From NCBI RefSeq assembly GCF_000346465.2, contig NC_034009.1, forward strand, positions 34,851,557 to 34,915,556: a stretch of DNA of 64,000 bases, in the 5' to 3' direction. Source of the DNA: Prunus persica. Its lineage: Eukaryota > Streptophyta > Magnoliopsida > Rosales > Rosaceae. Shown here in pieces: positions 23,919-48,910 of the stretch. The notes beneath the pieces are model-generated. The model was not told the DNA's origin, searched no databases, and saw nothing but the letters and a program-made list of their open reading frames with translations. The translations under genes and the position numbers were made by a program. Each line of letters opens with the position of its first letter. Positions within the stretch are counted from its first letter, which is position 1.

Positions 23919-26900
23919 ATGACTGTTGAGGGGGTACTTGATGAACCCAGAGACCAATTTCCCATTGGAATGCGTGTGCTTGCCGTGGATGATGATCCCA
24001 TTTGCCTTAAGCTCTTAGATGCTCTACTCCGTCGGTGCAAATATCATGGTTTGTTAATGGGGTTTCTGTGATGCCTTCCGGTTTTGTTTGGTGCTAAAAT
24101 GGTGTTTTTTGTTTAGATTTTGTGTTGCTGTTGGTAGTTTTCATTTTGGTTATGTAAATTTATAGCACCTCCGTGATTTGTTTGCACTTGAGGTTTTTTG
24201 CCAAAGTCAGTTTAATATATGTTTGTACGAAGATGGCTGCTTAGATATGTGTTTCTTGAAAAGATTTTGTGAGTCAATTTTATATGTCTCCCTGATTCAA
24301 TAATTTCTTCTAATATCCATTTGTATTTAAACGGTTGATCCAATCTTCTAAAATTAGAAGTAAAAGTCATGTTATTTCCCTTGAATTTAGAAACAAGAAT
24401 ATCTATCTCTAAGTTCTGTAATTTTGTCAGTCAATTTTATATTTTCTCCCTGATTCTGTAATTTCTTGTAATGATGATTTGCATATAAAAGGTTGATTCT
24501 TTTTACTAAAATTAGGAGAAAATGTTTTGTTTTTTCCTTTGAATTTAGAAATAAGATTATCTCTTAGATATTCTAGTCAATTAGAGGGGGCAGGCATTCA
24601 GCAAATGGATTCTTAATTACATTCAACTTGAATTGCATTTTCTATAGGTACAATCAACATTTTCAGTTCTATTGATTGAGCTGTGGTAGATTGGTCTGTT
24701 TTGGTTGCTCTTTTTTTGCATCTGTACGTTTGATTTCCCCCCTTGAAATTTGGTGGGTATATAGTAACCTTGATGGATCTTGCAGTTACCACTACCAGTC
24801 AGGCAATAATGGCATTGAAGTTATTGAGAGAAAACAAGAACAAGTTTGACCTGGTTATCAGTGATGTACATATGCCAGACATGGATGGATTCAAGTTGCT
24901 CGAGCTTGTAGGGCTTGAGATGGATCTCCCTGTTATAAGTAAAGCCACGCCAACTCTGCGCAATCTTCACTATGTTGTCTGTAGCTTTTTTTTTTTCTCC
25001 CAATTAAACTTTTGATAACTGAATACAAAACTGTGAATTCCCTTTCATTTGTTTTGTTAAATTCTGAAATTTCGAGATATCTTAAATCTTTAAGATATCG
25101 GTAGAATTGTAGGAGCTCTTCTGCAGCTCTTGTTTTTAAGTTAGGATTCGTTACTAATTATAAATGTAAACATGTTCTTAGTGTTGTCTGCAAATGGGGA
25201 TACCAAGCTTGTGATGAAGGGAATCACCCATGGAGCTTGTGATTACCTGCTAAAACCCGTCCGAATTGAGCAGTTAAAGAACATATGGCAACATGTGATA
25301 AGAAGAAAGAAAGTCGATTCAAAGGACCAGAATTCTTGCAATCAAGAAAAGTCACATGCTGGAAATGGTGAAGGAGGACCTGGATCAGCGGGCACGGGAA
25401 ATTCAGATCAGAATGCAAAGCTCAATAAAAAACGGAAGGATCAGGACGAGGATGAGGATGATGATCGTGATGAGGATGGACATGATAATGACGATCCGTC
25501 AACCCAGAAAAAGCCTCGGGTTGTTTGGTCTCTGGAGCTGCATCGCAAGTTTGTGGCCGCTGTTAATCAGTTAGGCATTGACAGTATGTTCTTAATCCTT
25601 GGTCAAAGCTATTTGAGGAAATTATCCTTGTATTTGTGATAACCCTTAATATGTGGAATTCTTCAATCTTTTGGTCCTTTTTTGAAATCATCTCTGAAGT
25701 TTCTGCATTTATAGCCTGGATTTGAAACTCCTAGTAGTGAGTAGATCATGTATCCCAAATCTGTCATACTTCGTGTTTTTTATAAAGATTTTTTAAATAC
25801 TAACTCTTTTGCTTAAATTTATTTGTATGCAGAGGCTGTGCCCAAAAAGATTTTAGATTTGATGAATGTTGAAAAGCTTACAAGAGAAAATGTGGCAAGC
25901 CATCTCCAGGTATGAATGCTCATATTCCCTTAGTTCAAGACAGTAGTAATATTCTATTATAGGAAGCTTATGTTGTTTTATTTTTATGTTGTTGCAGAAA
26001 TATAGGCTTTACCTGAAAAGAATCAGCCGTGTGGCAAACCAACAAGCTAATATGGTGGCAGCCTTAGGGACTTCTGATTCTTCATATTTGCAAATGACTT
26101 CTGTGAATGGAGTTGGAAATTTCCATCCATTGACGGGACCTGGTCAGTTTCATAACAATGCATTCAGATCCTTCCCACCTAGTGGGATGGTTGGTAGATT
26201 GAACACTCCTGCTGGTCTGGGTCTACATTGTCTTCCTTCTTCAGGAATGTTTCAATTGAGTCATGCACAGAATCCAAGCAACTCCATTAATGATCAGCCA
26301 TTGATATTTCCTGGAAACCGTAATGGAAATATACTGCCAGCACCGTTGGAACTTGATCAACAACATGGTACTGAAGCTGCCTGCGTTGCAGACTTCTCTG
26401 CTGCTGTCAATGGTACAACAGTTTATCCTACTTCCAGTGGTCTCCCAGATGCAAAAGTGTTTAATAGCTCAAATGATGCTCTTGGGCTTGCAGACAACCC
26501 AATTTTAAGACACACTCGAGATTCTGAAGTTGGAAGAAATTATGTAAATCAGTCTTCTGTATCAAGGGCCTCCTTAAGATCAGAATTGTCACCACCTTTT
26601 TTGGATCATGGTAGGTTGAATGACAACTGGTCAAGCGCTTCTCAGCCATCTATGTTCTGCTCAAATTCATTTTCTTCACGTGACTCATTCAAACAAGCTA
26701 CTCTGCTTCAAAGTAACCTGAAGGACAATATGCCTGTTATGTCTTCACAAATTGGGAGCTCTCAGATTGATGTCTCTATCTCCTGTCAATCGCAGGATTC
26801 AAGATTTGGACTACCAATCCAAGCATCTGCAATCAGCAATAATTCTGGGCAAACAATTAATAATGACCCGTTTCAGGGGTGGGATGACCATAAGCCGGAT

Positions 26901-27646
26901 TCCCAATACCCCTCAGATGTTATGTGTACCTCAATGAACTCTTTGATGCCGGTTAATGATACTGTGGCTCCTTTTGACCAGAATTCGGACTCTAGAAGGA
27001 CATCCTTCCAAAGAAACATGGGCTTCAATTCGATTGGACAATCTAATTTTCTCGATCCATTGCTCATGAAATATGATAATGTTGAACCGACTCAGGATGC
27101 ATCATTGAAGATGAGACCGGGGTACCTTATGGACCAACGGAAGCTGCAGGGCGGTTACAACCCCAACAATGTTGGGTCATTGGATGAGTTAGTGAGTGCA
27201 ATGATGAAACAGGTAAGAAACTTATTTTACCTGCCTTGCTTATTACCGTTTGAACTTGGATTCACTGACATTCCTTCTACAATGTTTTGATAACCAAAAG
27301 ATAAAGGTGAGCTTTGTGTAGTTTTGTGCAAGTATTAGCAACACTTCTGGGGATCTGTTGAGGCTTAACAGTCCTTGTAGAGTCCTGTATGCTAAAAGAC
27401 GTTGTGTTAAAATAGATCATGTTGGTTTCTGCCTCCGGATAGGTGCAACATAGTTTTCATCATCCCCACTTGATTAAATTTTCTGTTTGGAGCTAGCCAA
27501 CTTTCAACATAATCTGAAACAGTGCAGCCATTTCACTGTATATTTCTGGTTAAGGCAAATTTAACATAGATGGTCTTCAGTGATAATATAAGCATTAGAT
27601 TTTTGAAACTCAATAACATGAACTGGTGATGCAGGAAAGGAGATAA
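23919..27646 (+). CDS. Type-B response regulator, ARR10/ARR12-like (cytokinin signalling)
   Basis: Six exons, 23919-24048, 24786-24938, 25182-25583, 25833-25909, 25998-27212 and 27635-27646, join in frame to 662 residues. The receiver domain (about 17-135) has the acidic pair in AVDDDP (residues 24-25), the phosphate-accepting Asp70 in [11 protein letters not shown] and Lys119 in LLKPVR. A very acidic linker with a basic KKRK patch follows. The GARP/Myb-like DNA-binding domain (about 197-258) reads [19 protein letters not shown], then [20 protein letters not shown], then [16 protein letters not shown]. The rest is Gln/Ser/Asn-rich, an activation-type region. In cytokinin signalling, histidine phosphotransfer proteins phosphorylate the Asp and free the factor to activate type-A regulators. 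The MTVEG start and receiver resemble ARR10/12 more than ARR1/2. The last exon adds only ERR before the stop. Confidence 0.93.
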
Positions 27647-28572
27647 GGCGAAATCAACGGCTGGGAAGGTTCAATGGCCATGTAGGGAAAAAAAAAGAAA
27701 AAAGGAGAGATCACTGTCCTTCACTCCTCTAGTTTCAGAGCATTTGTCTACATATTTACATTAATATCAAGTTTTGTATTTTCCTAGCAAGAATTAGTCT
27801 CCATTCTCTCTAGTTTAGTTGCACATTAATCCGTTTTAGTTGTTTATCGAACAAAATTAGGGCTTGTTTAATCTGCTGTCATCCAGCCCCGGCAATGTAT
27901 TAAGGAGTAGTTAATGATATCTCTTTGACTACACTACATATATGCTTTGGCTTCCCTTTAATATATTCTGCATAACTAGCATTCTATTCCTCACACGTAG
28001 CAGCTTTATTTTTCTTCATTATATATATATATATATATATATTACAAAAATGAAAGAAGAATTTTGTGAATTATTTAGTCTTATATGTGGCTCTACATAC
28101 ACGAATATGAAGATTACGATTTGATTGAGATAATGACAGGACTCAATTTGTTAAAGCATCTTTCTTCTGACCAAGAAAAATGCATGTCACCATAATTTTC
28201 TAATTTGAGTTTGTTCTGTAATGTGCTTTACCAAACGACCATCTCACATATATCGTCTTTTGAACAACTCATATGGCAAATCATAATCATTAATATATGT
28301 ATATATATTTATAATCATCTAATCATCAAAGACCACCTAAAGACTTGCTCATACCCCACCCCCCACCCCCCCGGCGGGCCCCACAGCACTTACAAACAAA
28401 AAGAGAAAAGGTAGACGCAAAACAAATCAAACAGTTTCACAGCAAGTTGTTCTTTGTTTTTGTTACATTGGATCGACCAAACGAACTCTTGCTCTATTCT
28501 AATCCTAACAGTACTTTTCTCGCTCGAATCACTACCCGAGTGAGCCCCAAAAGCGGGTTAAGTTTTCACTGC
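27647..28572. other. Convergent 3' flanks of response regulator and BAHD gene
   Basis: 3'UTR-like sequence, a TA microsatellite at about 28020-28042 and a C-rich patch near 28358-28381. No gene seen. Confidence 0.5.
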
Positions 28573-30794
28573 TCATTTATTAGTGAGGAAGTAGCGAGTG
28601 AAGGCACTGAGGTAGTGTGGAAGCAATCCAACTCTCATGTCAATGCCCCTATTATCCCTAGGATTCTGCATAAAATATGCAACCTGTGGGATTGGAGAAA
28701 CCAGTGGAGAAGCATAGGCTGCTGCTTCTTGCAAGAACCCAACTTTGTGGAAGGGCATTCTGGTCCAATCAGATATCAAAGTGAGCTCCTTGATAGGAGG
28801 CAGAGATGTCTGGGGCCCTGCAACTGCCTCCATATATGCCTTGACATAGTTGCTTGTAACAGAGCTCTTGGCTTCCCTTATCTTTTCAACAATGGCTTTG
28901 TGGGTCGCTTGCTCTACTTGTCCTGCTGTTAGGGCAACAGAGGCAAGGACATAGGCATTGCCGCTGAACCCTTCAGGGAGTGAAGGCTCCACCTTGTTCC
29001 TCGCGTCCACGGCAAATTGCAGGCACACCATTGTCTCCTTCCTCGCTCCTAAAGCTTTCGTCTTTGCCTAATAAATTCACTTAAATTATTCATGAATCTT
29101 CAATTTTGTGATGAACAATTAGAAAGAAATACTATGATGGATTAACACAACAATTCGTTAAGTTTGACATTGCTCTTGATTATTGAGTTCATGTCTTTGA
29201 TTTGATTGATGAGTAGTTGCATATAAACTGGTACGTGGGAACTACTTCCAAAAACGGAATAGAAAAAAAAAACGGCAGTATTTCTATCGTCTATGTAGGT
29301 TAATACAAGACTACAAGTGGAGTCTCAACCCAAAGTGAATATTCCTGAACTTTTAAACTCCTTTAAAATCTCGATTGAATACATTAGTATGTCGAATTTT
29401 CATAAAAACTCAAATAATTTTTGTGGTAGGTAATTTTGATAAAACTAAATTTTCAGTGGCAAATTGAATTGATAAATTTACCTTCCAGAGGTGAGCAGCA
29501 ACAACTTCAAAGGATGAACAAGAAAAACCACCCATGTCACCACCAAAAACCTCCCTCTTCAAACTCTCTATCAACGCACCGCTCAAATGAAAGGTTTTAT
29601 GAACATAATTATTCTCAATTTGATCCAATTTGATCTGGTCACCGGATGCTGCTGCTGCTTGCATTATCAATTGGTACAAATGATCCACGGCAGCAGCCCT
29701 TGTCAATACCGAAGGGACGACGTCGTTCCCATTTTGCAACAACTTTGCACCAACCCCTTTTGGAGCTTCATGACCAAACTTACCCATCAACAGTGTCCCT
29801 CTGTCGTGCACTGGCAACTTATTAGGCAGCTCCAAAGCTTTGTGTTGTTTCATAATTACAGCAGAATTTGAAGCCCATGCACACATAAAGTCATATGCCG
29901 CCGGGCCATCAAACAGCGAATGGCTGATACCAATACCTATTGAATAGCCTCCACACCCAAACTTGGTCACCTACTCCAACGTAACCATTCCAAGAATAAT
30001 TTAACCAACTTAATTCAATTACAACACACACATATTTTTTAATATATAAACGATGATTTAAATTACTCCAAATTAATCTAATCTATACATGGAAAATGAA
30101 ACTCAAACTTTGGTGACATGGAACGGACTCACTGTCCTTGTCAACTGGTTACACATATTTTTCTTGTTCAGTGTATAGAGAGCATGCTTCCAAATTAAGG
30201 AGTTTTTTCTTATATGTAATTTCAAGAAACCCTAATGAAGAATCTGATAATATTAAATTTATTAAAACAGAAATAAAGATAATAATAATAATAAGGAAAA
30301 TGGAATTGGTCCAATTGGGATTTGTTCTAGCTACGAAGAGGGTTAATTTCAAGAAACACATTAATGTCTTTGAACAATTAACACACATATATATATACAT
30401 GATTTTTCTCTTTGAATTAAGAAATGTATATATATTGAATGGAAATTTGCATAAATACCACCTGAACTTTTAATTTTAATTATTAATCACCTAAACTTTA
30501 TAATTTATCACTTACGTGTAACTCCGTTAAGATTTTTGTTAAATCAAACATATTATCTCTCGCCTCCCCCAACATCTTTCTCCTCCAATACCAATTTGCA
30601 ATTCAAGGTGAAGTCTTACAAAAAGTGGAAGATATGCTCAAGAGTGCTGAACATACCCTAGTTCTCTAATACATTAAAACCTAGCAATCAAGTCCTTTTC
30701 CTTTTTTCTTTGTGCTAGTAAAATCAGACTTGGCAAACCTAGTTATGGCTGAATTTGTTATTGATTTGCAGAGCTTGGCCTATTGTTTGTGCAG

Positions 30795-30850
<56 letters not shown>

Positions 30851-31747
30851 GAGGGGAGTTTTAGGGCGAGGGTGGGGTAGAAGGGATGGATTGTTGTGGG
30901 CTGTGGCCTTTTGGCTGGGAAGGGGGCTGTCGTGAAGGAGTTGGGGGAAGGGGAGCTAGTGGGATGATTAGGTTGAATTCTTTTTTTTCTTTTTGATTAT
31001 GTTAGTTTAAAAAAAAGTTTTTAATTATAATAATTTGGCGAAAAAAATTATAATAAATTGATGAAAATGTCCTTTAAAAAAAACATATGTTCAACATGTG
31101 ACTTTATTTAATGGAAATTTTAATGGAATTACATGTAAGAGGTAAATTGCTACACTTTGCAAAGTTGAGGTGGTTAATGATAAAAACTGAAGTTCACATG
31201 ATAAAAGCGTACATGACTAAAAGTTTAGGTGCTATTTACGCAAATTTTCCTATATTGAAAGAAGGTCATCAATTTGATGAGTACGTACCTGAGCAACAAC
31301 CAAAGGCATCTGAGAGAAGTCTCCATCAAACACAGGCTTGTAAACCAATTTCTCCAAAAAGTCATTGTACTGAGAGAGGTCTCCAAGCTCAGAGATCTCA
31401 ACCTGCGTCTCTGCCTCAAGCAGAATAGCTCCTTTGTTGTTGCACCACAAGTTAAGCTTATTTCCATCACTAGGGTTCAAGGTCAACCTCCCCGCCGCCG
31501 GGTACCACACCGACAGAGCCTCCTCTAAGCCACACTTCAAGCCTCTGAAAACTGAATCACGATCAACGAACAAATTATTATTCTCGTGTTCGTAAAAGAA
31601 AACCAAGTACATATGGACTGGACACTGCCTGTCCAAGTTTGAGAGGCTGAGAATTTTTGGAGGGTGCACAACTTTTGGAAACACAGACGCGGTTTTGGTG
31701 ATCGAAACAACCCTTAAGTGATCACCAAAATCAGGTTCTGTGGCCAT
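28573..31747 (-). CDS. BAHD acyltransferase with degenerate DFGWG motif
   Basis: Three exons on the minus strand, 31747-31289, 29970-29482 and 29067-28573, all phase 0, give 480 residues. Borders are ctcag|gtacgt...gtag|gtgacc and ggaag|gtaaat...ttag|gcaaag. The catalytic HxxxD is intact as HSLFDG (His170-Asp174), with the usual YPAAGRL in the N-terminal half. BAHD enzymes move acyl groups from CoA to alcohols or amines in the cytosol; the acceptor cannot be told from sequence. Odd point: the C-terminal DFGWG motif, expected after SDWTRMPFHKV, reads GFLQE (residues 426-430), although the following YASPLVSPIPQVAYFMQN is well kept. The frame is open throughout, so this is not simple decay. Intron 1 (1,318 bases) hosts a MULE-like element. 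Confidence 0.88.
30440..31250. mobile_element. Non-autonomous Mutator-like element (811 bp) in BAHD intron 1
   Basis: Long terminal inverted repeats of roughly 100 bp: the left end ggaaatttgcataaatacc is matched by the inverted right end (inverted reading ggaaaatttgcgtaaatag). Similarity continues inward through ctgaactttta, taatcacctaaacttt and tgtaactccgttaa, with gaps. A perfect 9-bp target duplication, tatattgaa, flanks it at 30431-30439 and 31251-31259. The length of 9 and the long TIRs indicate Mutator-type insertion. The interior has a (GA)24 microsatellite and a G-rich stretch but no transposase. Confidence 0.82.
30799..30846. repeat. (GA)n microsatellite
   Basis: 48 bases of GA repeat inside the MULE-like element in BAHD intron 1. 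Confidence 0.95.
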
Positions 31748-32011
31748 GAGAGATGAGATTGTACTAAAAGCTGTTTAATTCTAGCAAGTGCAGTTTTTTT
31801 TTTTTTTTCCCGAGCTTAGCTTGGCCTTAACTAACAACTGTGACAGAGAGAGAGGTGAGGAGTTGGGTAAATATATAGAGATGGGTAGGGAGGTTAGTTA
31901 ATTATATGGCTACTACTCAGAACCAATCACATGCTTTTGCATGGTACTGTGTACTTTTTATCATGAAAGAAATTAAATACTGAATTAATAGGTGAATTTA
32001 AGACAATAGTG

Positions 32012-32012
<1 letters not shown>

Positions 32013-32041
<29 letters not shown>
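32013..32041. repeat. (TA)n microsatellite
   Basis: About 29 bases of TA repeat in the BAHD upstream region. Confidence 0.95.
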
Positions 32042-32044
<3 letters not shown>

Positions 32045-32112
32045 CTCCTCCTCCTCCTGTGCTGTTTTCTATAGTGTTATGATCTGTCTCGCACTTGGAA
32101 ACCCACTACCTT

Positions 32113-32138
32113 TCTCTCTCTCTCTCTCTCTCTCTCCA
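32113..32138. repeat. (CT)n microsatellite
   Basis: 26 bases of CT repeat, about 370 bases upstream of the BAHD start codon. Confidence 0.95.
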
Positions 32139-32694
32139 GACTCTAGTCCATCATCTTCCATGGGTGGACCCCAGGGAGTACGTCTATTTGGTGGGACCAT
32201 CGCAGAGGTTCATTTTTCTTGAGCTAGCTATGTCGATAATAATTCAAGTTAATGAGGTGAAACAAATGGAAAACTTAATGTTACATATATTAATTTGGAG
32301 ACTTATCACATCACATCTATCTGTAACCCTAGCTTTGTCTGTTACGTATTCTGGAGCCAGGTGCTGCAAATAATCAGAGGTCTTTTTGATATTTCCAAAA
32401 GCTTCCCGTCTGTAATAATGTATGAAGAAGCATGTCATATCATATCAGCTTAAGAGCAACATGTGCCTTTGTCACATCGACTAAACGAAAACATTCTACT
32501 TTAAAAACCACATTTATATATACTAATTAGTTATAATATATATATATATTTATTAAGGTAGTTAGGACGTTACTTCTAACATCTGCTAAGTTACCATGCA
32601 TGTAACTTCCATAACATTGACAATTAGACTTTGCCCTTTCGATTTTTATATGTTTATTTTCAATATTTTAATCCCATTCTCATTACTGTAATTT

Positions 32695-32790
32695 GGTTTG
32701 AATTTTTATATAAGCGATATTGGATAAAGAGGAATTGAACTTAAGATCTCGGGTGCAGGGATAAATATTCTTACCAACTTATTGATGTTT
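32695..32790 (-). mobile_element. Possible tRNA-derived SINE fragment
   Basis: Read on the minus strand it has an A-box-like agttggtaagaat and a B-box-like gttcaattcc about 35 bases later, the layout of a tRNA-derived SINE head. No target duplication was found, so this is tentative. Confidence 0.35.
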
Positions 32791-33962
32791 AATTTGATTT
32801 AGCTCCAAACTAAAGTAGATACTCAAGTTCAATCCTTCTATAGGGCATACATATATATAATATATATGTATATACGCAGTTGAAAACAAGAAAAGGAACA
32901 ATGAATGAAATGAAACTGTATAAAAAACGACTAGATAGAATATATAAAGGCAACAAGATGCATAGAAACTTGTTTTTTGTTTTGTTTAGAGGAAAAGGTG
33001 GACCTGGTGATTGGAAGATTGGAGTGAGAAGAGAAGGAGATGTGTGGGGTTGAAGTGAAGCTTACTGTTGGAAGAACAGGTTGGCATGTCTTTGAGGGAA
33101 AGAGAAGGCTAGACTAGGGCGAGGGAGAGGGAGAGGGGTTGGCAAGTGGCTCTCTCTTGATAGCAAAGCATGCGTGGTTTTAAAGCCCACCCTTTGTCTC
33201 TTCCTGTATCCACCTTTCCCAGCACCTTGCCTTATTTTCGGGGGCTCTTTCTTTTGCTTAACCTTTTCTTAACTTTAATTATTATACATTAATTTAATTT
33301 ATCACATAATAATTATATTGCTTAGAGTATAAATTAGATTTTTTATTTAATTAAAGTTGTAAAGGAATGTGTTTTCTTTCTTTTCTTCTATAGACTCTAG
33401 CTAGCTACTGCCTAGTGCCTAGTGCAATGCCTGCATCTTTATCTTTTCTAATATCTGATTTTACTTGCTTCAAATTATTGGCAACAATTTCTGAACTTTA
33501 ATCCAGTCAACGTACATATCTTTTAAGTTTCAACTTCATGACAAATTTTATGTGTTCCCATCAAGTACAATAATTCCTGTGCAAATTCAGCGATGCATGT
33601 GCCTGTCTTTTTAATGCCACATCAACTGTAGTTCTAAATTGCTTATAATAATCCAAAATGTTTTCCCAAATATTTTATTTTGAATGATTGTTTAGCAGTA
33701 CTGTGTAAATGTCAAACGGTCCGACTCCATCCTGTTCTTAACGTTATATATGGGCAAAAAAACCTAATAAATAATTTTTTTTTTTTCTTTTTTCCTTATT
33801 TACACAAAGGATGCAGAAGACATGTTCAGGGCTTCATGCACGGATATCTAGCTAGTTCGTCCTACAATTATTACAATTATGTTCTCATATCTTTCTGCTG
33901 TGTATGTCTTCCGATTTTAGAAGGATCATATTTGCAAATGTGTGCGTTAGGTTAGTTGATCG

Positions 33963-34005
33963 AGGTAGTTTAGAGTAAATTAAATTATCGCTTGTATTAA
34001 AGAGA
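33963..34005 (+). mobile_element. 3' fragment of the 18972-19088 SINE family
   Basis: gtagtttagagtaaattaaattatcgcttgtattaaa is close to the 3' half of the SINE at 18972-19088. The tRNA-like head is not recognisable, so this is a partial copy. Confidence 0.45.
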
Positions 34006-34494
34006 AAAAAATAAGACCAAAACTATCATTGCGCTAGGAAAATGAGGTAAATGAATAATTAAGAAAACTATATGACATATGGTGTTCTTTGGTTCACATC
34101 AAAGATCGAAAGAAGCTTAAGAAAATGACTGGTGAACCCTTGATGCTGCTCAAAAGGAAGAAAATAAAACGACGATTGAACTTGGTACATCAATAGTGGA
34201 CCTCGAGAGCTTTTAAATTTATTCTCTTTCCGCTAAGTGAGACTTGATTAATTTACAAGGCATGAACATCATTAATAATAATATAAACTTGGCCAACCTG
34301 GTTGAGTGAGTATGGAACATGTGGGGCTTTTGATGACCTAGGAACGTTTCGCTTTCAATAGTGAAAGACAAGTACCCGTCATTAGCATCTAATTAATTTA
34401 GGCTAGAGATTGGAAGCTTCCGAGTTTTATGTCTCTACTTGAAGAATAATAACTTATGAAATCACAGAACTCACAATTAAAATATATGTAATGT

Positions 34495-34583
34495 AGCACA
34501 AGTGGTTAGAAGAGTTGATATCCCTACATCCTAGATCATGTGTATGAATTCCTCCTCCCTCGATATCATTTGTGTAAAAAAAG
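34495..34583 (+). mobile_element. Short SINE (89 bp) with 12-bp target-site duplication
   Basis: The exact 12-mer tatatgtaatgt flanks it at 34483-34494 and 34584-34595. The body starts agcacaagtggttag, similar to a tRNA A box, has a weak B-box-like gtatgaattcc, and ends in an A-run. The duplication and tail support a true retroposed insertion. Confidence 0.7.
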
Positions 34584-35821
34584 TATATGTAATGTTATTC
34601 TGTTTGGCAAAATCACAAAATTCAGTGGGTTTTTCACAATAATTAGCATTTAATTTACCATAAGTTAATTTTTAGATGGGTTCATCAAGAAATAAAATTT
34701 GGGGAACATCATATATAGTGGGATTATGTTAATTATATTGTGGTGTTGGTGATAAATAATAGTGGTAGTTGCTACATCACTGGTGCCGGTGCTGTGGTTT
34801 TGGTACTTATTAGTACTAATATTATGATAATGTCAGCAATCAAACTAAAGAATCTTATGGTTAATTAAGTCTTAATGTTTAAGAATACAAGGGAGTTTAG
34901 GATTTTAGGCTCCTATTTAGACAACGACGAAAGAGTTGAAATTTTGAAGACGGAAAGCTACTATCATGTTGTTTTGGCCTACAAGACCTAAAAGAACAAG
35001 AATAAAAACAAAACAAAAAAAGAAGATAAAAATTTGGGTTATTATTTCAGACTCAGAGCAGTAGGTTTTCCAGGGGCCATGCTAGAAAACAATGCCTATG
35101 CATGTAGATATAGACGTAGGCCTTGACATTTTTATGTGTCAAATTGTTGGAACTACAGTTTTGATGCTGAAAGAAATGGATAGGGCCGCCATTGATGTGA
35201 TCGAAATGCTGAATTTCTAAATTTCCTAATTTCCTGCAACTTGGTCGGAGATCAAAAGCTACGAGAAAGACTTCCACGAAACAGGATATCAATATTTTGT
35301 CATTCCCAATCAATAACGCCGTGACAAATGTGACAACACTTGCACGTAGCATAACATTATTAGTCAGGAATAGCAAAACAATGTTATCCTTGTTGCAATT
35401 TTTCTCCATTCACACATGGATATGCGGTGTGCACATATCACCAACAAGTCTATCTCATGCCAACCATAATTTATCCTTTTCTTATTTTTATTTTTCAGAT
35501 CCTACGCAAGATCCAATTCCAATTTAACTGGAAGAAGTTAAGGAGTAATAATATTGTACAAATCCGAAAAAGGAAAAAGAGAAATTTTTTTAACACTATA
35601 GACAGTTGGGTCGGGCCGAAAGAACTAAAAAGACTCGTGATTGGGCCAGTCCAAGCAACTCCACAAATGAGCTTTTGCTTGAGGGGGGAAAAGTTACTCT
35701 ATTATATGATTAAGAAGGTCCGGCTATTTTCAATTACTTTCTGCGGTATACACATTTTCATTGCAACACAAACAAGGGTACAAAGAAAGTAAGCCTACCA
35801 GCCTAGTATCATCACTCCCAT

Positions 35822-48062
<12,241 letters not shown>

Positions 48063-48910
48063 ATTCTGCAAGCAGGGAGTGGAGAGATCTATTGAATCAG
48101 AAGCGGGTGATATTATCGTAAACCCTAAACTCAATTTATGTGACAGTATAAAGTATCGGAAAAAATTTATATAAGTACTGGCAAATGATCAACTGTATTT
48201 AGCAAGGTGCTATTATCTTTAACCAAAATGGCAAAATATCAATTGTCATGAACTAAACAGATCAATGATTAACCAGAAAATTGAATACAAGTCCTAAACG
48301 GTAAGGGAAGAAAAATCCCAGTAATCCTACAATAAAGAAATTACTTCAACCCACCCATCTACAATAAAAGTGAGGTTCTCTTGGAAAAAGTAATTTGATT
48401 ATTCAATGCAATGCCATAAATGGTGAAAGAAATAAAGTGTAAATGCATATGTGCATACATAGCTACATTGTACAGATGTACATACAGGTACAGTTATACA
48501 AACGACTACAAACTTACACATGCATGCACAAGCACGTCCGCATACATAGAACATCATAATCCACTAATCAAGAACGTTCAAGCGATCCATATGTGCTGGG
48601 AACAAACTCATAAAAATTCCTCATTTATAACAACTGTGTCATTTTTCTTATAAGAACCAACATAAATAACCATGTTGCATTACGTATAATCACACAATTA
48701 GCAACACCTCAGTTCTCAAATTGCTTACCCTCGAATAAAGAAACCCATGCAATAAATAAACTTAACAGCTTAAACTTCAAGTGACCAACCCCACATTGAA
48801 CACACCAAACAACAGCACAAAATAAAAAGTGGTACTCAAAGGCCAGTATCAAAATGACCCGCATGAGAATTCCCATCGAGAAAGCAATATATAATGAAAA
48901 AACAAAACAC

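Larger units (their letters stand above)
31748..35821. other. Spacer between BAHD promoter and PICKLE 3' end
   Basis: No coding frame looks real. Contents: BAHD promoter and leader near 31748-31900, a TA tract (32013-32041), a CT tract (32113-32138), a tRNA-like repeat on the minus strand (about 32695-32790), a G/A-rich block at 33000-33160, a SINE fragment (33963-34005) and a complete short SINE (34495-34583). Confidence 0.5.

Noticed and set aside
24743..25015. A separate short response-regulator gene starting at 24743
   Set aside because: It is exon 2 of the six-exon gene with intron sequence on either side; the acceptor tgcag at 24785 and donor at 24939 restore the receiver domain.
33000..33160. 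A microRNA gene (a minus-strand string ccctcaaagac resembles part of miR477)
   Set aside because: Only a short partial match and I could not find an opposing arm forming a proper hairpin.
35053..35409. 118-residue minus-strand ORF near the PICKLE 3' end
   Set aside because: AT-rich, no recognisable motif, no splice partners; treated as chance.
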